Below are positions 15,208 to 16,845 of a stretch of DNA of 16,845 nt, piece after piece; the stretch's first letter is position 1, and the number at the start of each line of letters is the position of its first letter. Under the pieces are notes generated by a model that made no database searches, had not been told where the DNA came from, and was given only the letters and a program-made list of their open reading frames with translations. The stretch is taken from contig JALTYW010000077.1 of NCBI GenBank assembly GCA_027046415.1, positions 1 through 16,845 of the forward strand. The letters are read 5' to 3'. The stretch comes from Sulfurovum sp. (GTDB lineage: Bacteria; Campylobacterota; Campylobacteria; Campylobacterales; Sulfurovaceae). The position numbers and the translations under genes are program-made.

Positions 15208-16233
15208 TCATGTTCTAAAATGATTGTATATTTTTTCTAATGTTTCAACCTCATCATGGTTTAAACCTGATTCTTTTGTTCCACTATGCGCAATTATATT
15301 TCTATAGTTATTCAAATATGAAATCCATTTTACTTTATCACTTTTACTACTAAAATCTTCACCTATATTTATTGCAAATACTTTTTCAAATGCTTCAAAA
15401 TCTTCACTTTCTATTTTTTTCTTTTTAAAAGACAAATCTTTCAAAAAATTTATCAATCCTATATTAACTAAACCTATTTTTTTGCGTACATTCAGGCTTT
15501 TATAAGATAACTTTAATGCAGCTATGTATATTCTATATAAAAAATGATTCCGCAACACTCGCCTTTCATTATATACAGGGAACTTCACCCTACCATAATC
15601 ACGCAGTTCTAAAAATTCCATTATTCTAAGCCATTCCCTTCGAGGATTTTCTTTTAAATCATCCAAAGTTAATATTAAAACCCTTTCTGGAGGAACTGTT
15701 TTAAATAGATTCTCTAATTGGGTTCCCAACCTACAAGCATGGAAATATGCACCCTGTTTGGGATCTGCTAATTCAGAATTCCAATAAATAGATTTTCCTC
15801 TAATCCTTAAATCTGAAAAGTTAAATGCTTCCAAAAAATTGCTCGTGTACATTTCCCACCCGCTTTTTATAGCTTGCAACCACAAGGAAAAAGCCATATC
15901 AACTGGATTTCTTATACTTACTATATATTTTGGAGATTCAATCTTACTTTCTATATTTTTGATTGCAGTTTTAGAAAAAAGGTACCATACAGAAGCTTCT
16001 CCTGCATATTTCACAGAACCATCAATACACTTAAATAAATTAAAATATTCATCCTCCTTCAGTCTATGAGGTAATTTTAGATCTGAAACCCAATAATGAG
16101 GTTCTGATTTACTATCTTTTTCCTTGCCTGTATAAAAGTAAATCTGTGGATGCTCAGATAACCAATGTGCTAGTGAAGATGTGCCACATTTAGGAGCACC
16201 TATTATAAATAAATTTGGAAATTTTCTCTTCAC
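15208..16233 (-). CDS. PAPS-dependent sulfotransferase domain protein
   Basis: 341 aa, beginning at GTG (16233), which overlaps the flippase stop by GTGA. The 5'-phosphosulfate-binding loop is at the N-terminus (IIGAPKCGTSSLAHWL, about residues 10-25). EPHYW follows near 44-48. The 3'-phosphate-binding motif is YIVSIRNPVDMAFSLW with R108 and S116. These mark the sulfotransferase family using 3'-phosphoadenosine 5'-phosphosulfate. The acceptor cannot be told; being coupled to a Wzx-type flippase, it probably sulfates a surface-glycan precursor. The C-terminal 90 residues are lysine-rich with amphipathic helices and may contact membrane. Base composition is strikingly low in GC (about 18-33% in lines counted by hand, versus about 50% in dnaE), pointing to horizontal acquisition. 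The conserved motifs are intact, so it looks functional. Confidence 0.9.
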   Translation of the reverse strand: MKRKFPNLFIIGAPKCGTSSLAHWLSEHPQIYFYTGKEKDSKSEPHYWVSDLKLPHRLKEDEYFNLFKCIDGSVKYAGEASVWYLFSKTAIKNIESKIESPKYIVSIRNPVDMAFSLWLQAIKSGWEMYTSNFLEAFNFSDLRIRGKSIYWNSELADPKQGAYFHACRLGTQLENLFKTVPPERVLILTLDDLKENPRREWLRIMEFLELRDYGRVKFPVYNERRVLRNHFLYRIYIAALKLSYKSLNVRKKIGLVNIGLINFLKDLSFKKKKIESEDFEAFEKVFAINIGEDFSSKSDKVKWISYLNNYRNIIAHSGTKESGLNHDEVETLEKIYNHFRT

Positions 16234-16845
16234 TTTATTCTACCTGCTAAGCTTATAAGCCAAAATCTGTACCTGCTTCTTATATAAATTAGAAATACAA
16301 CATTCCAAAATATATACGATAAAGCAGAAGATATAGATGCACCAATTATACCATAGATAGGAATAAAAGTATAGTTAAGTAATATATTGATTATTACACT
16401 TAATAAAATTATATTCCGAACGAATTGATGCCTATCTGTCATGTTAAGTATATATCCTACACTCCCACAAGCCGCATTCACAAACTGCCCTAACGTCAAT
16501 ATCGCCAATGCCAAAGCCCCTTCCTTAAACTCCTCTCCGAAAAGTCCCATAAAGAATGAAGGAGAGAGTAAATACAAAACCAAAACAGGAGCTGATGTCC
16601 AGAAAATTAGTTTTGTAGATTGCTGAGCTACTCTTTTCAGACCTTCCAAATCCTTTTTCCCCCACAACTCTGCAAATTTGGGCGCCGATATTGAGTTTAC
16701 CGCTGCGAGTGTAAAGCTCGTTATCATTGAAAGCCTTACAGCAACGTTGTATATTCCCACCTCCTCCTGAGTTCTGAACATACCGAGCATTATTATATCC
16801 GTCCAGGACATTATCATGAAAAGGGAAGAGGACATAAACATAGGC
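16230..16845 (-). CDS. Wzx-type polysaccharide flippase, C-terminal part; 5' end outside window
   Basis: The last 205 codons of an integral membrane lipid-linked oligosaccharide transporter of the MOP superfamily (PST/flippase family; full length about 400-500 aa). The segment MFMSSSLFMIMSWTDIIMLG followed by TQEEVGIYNVAVRLS is typical of the start of the second half of such flippases. AVNSISAPKFAELWGKKDLEGL is the next conserved loop. At least four more membrane segments follow (for example VLVLYLLSPSFFMGLFG, ALAILTLGQFVNAACGSVGYIL, and IILLSVIINILLNYTF). The reading frame stays open to the window edge, so the Met at 16841 is internal. It overlaps the sulfotransferase by 4 nt, so they are co-translated. 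GC content drops sharply in the 3' 210 bp. Confidence 0.9.
   Translation of the reverse strand, partial: PMFMSSSLFMIMSWTDIIMLGMFRTQEEVGIYNVAVRLSMITSFTLAAVNSISAPKFAELWGKKDLEGLKRVAQQSTKLIFWTSAPVLVLYLLSPSFFMGLFGEEFKEGALALAILTLGQFVNAACGSVGYILNMTDRHQFVRNIILLSVIINILLNYTFIPIYGIIGASISSALSYIFWNVVFLIYIRSRYRFWLISLAGRIK

Noticed and set aside
15125..15211. 28-codon minus-strand frame as a real gene
   Set aside because: It runs through repeat-like, dyad-rich DNA and has no recognisable protein pattern; kept only as part of an observation.

Overview
The window reads as chromosomal DNA of a Campylobacterota bacterium, probably a Sulfurovum- or Sulfurimonas-like chemolithoautotroph. The main reason is the gene order icd (monomeric, NADP type) - mdh - ... 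- sucC - sucD. This matches the order in Campylobacter jejuni (Cj0531-Cj0534, followed there by oorDABC), but here a second malate dehydrogenase gene and fumC are added. Every gene I can support is on the minus strand, so transcription runs from right to left.

Region 1 (1-7830) is a TCA-cycle block. In order of transcription it holds icd, a malate dehydrogenase paralogue lacking the usual NAD-selecting acidic residue, a second malate dehydrogenase with that residue, fumC, sucC and sucD (cut by the left edge). Together they interconvert isocitrate/2-oxoglutarate, oxaloacetate/malate, malate/fumarate and succinyl-CoA/succinate, the steps shared by the oxidative and reductive TCA cycles. mdh2-mdh-fumC are tightly packed (3 and 15 nt gaps) and form one transcription unit ending in a good hairpin-T terminator. 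sucC-sucD (1 nt gap) is a second unit. icd is a separate unit with its own upstream region.

Region 2 (8041-10171) holds two exported proteins of unknown role. One is a 324-aa protein that looks like two diverged DUF302-type halves. The other is a 294-aa helical protein built from about 18 copies of a nine-residue repeat. A strong hairpin terminator separates them from icd.

Region 3 (10172-13741) is dnaE, the replicative DNA polymerase III alpha subunit. Its N-terminal PHP metal site appears complete.

Region 4 (13742-16845) is accessory. It contains a RhuM-family gene and a 59-codon frame overlapping its start, bracketed by two near-identical 26-27 bp direct repeats, each with an inverted arm upstream. 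Beyond these lie a PAPS-type sulfotransferase and the C-terminal part of a Wzx-type polysaccharide flippase, overlapping by GTGA. This end is much more AT-rich than dnaE and looks like the edge of a horizontally acquired surface-polysaccharide locus. No RNA genes, CRISPR arrays or complete insertion sequences were seen.
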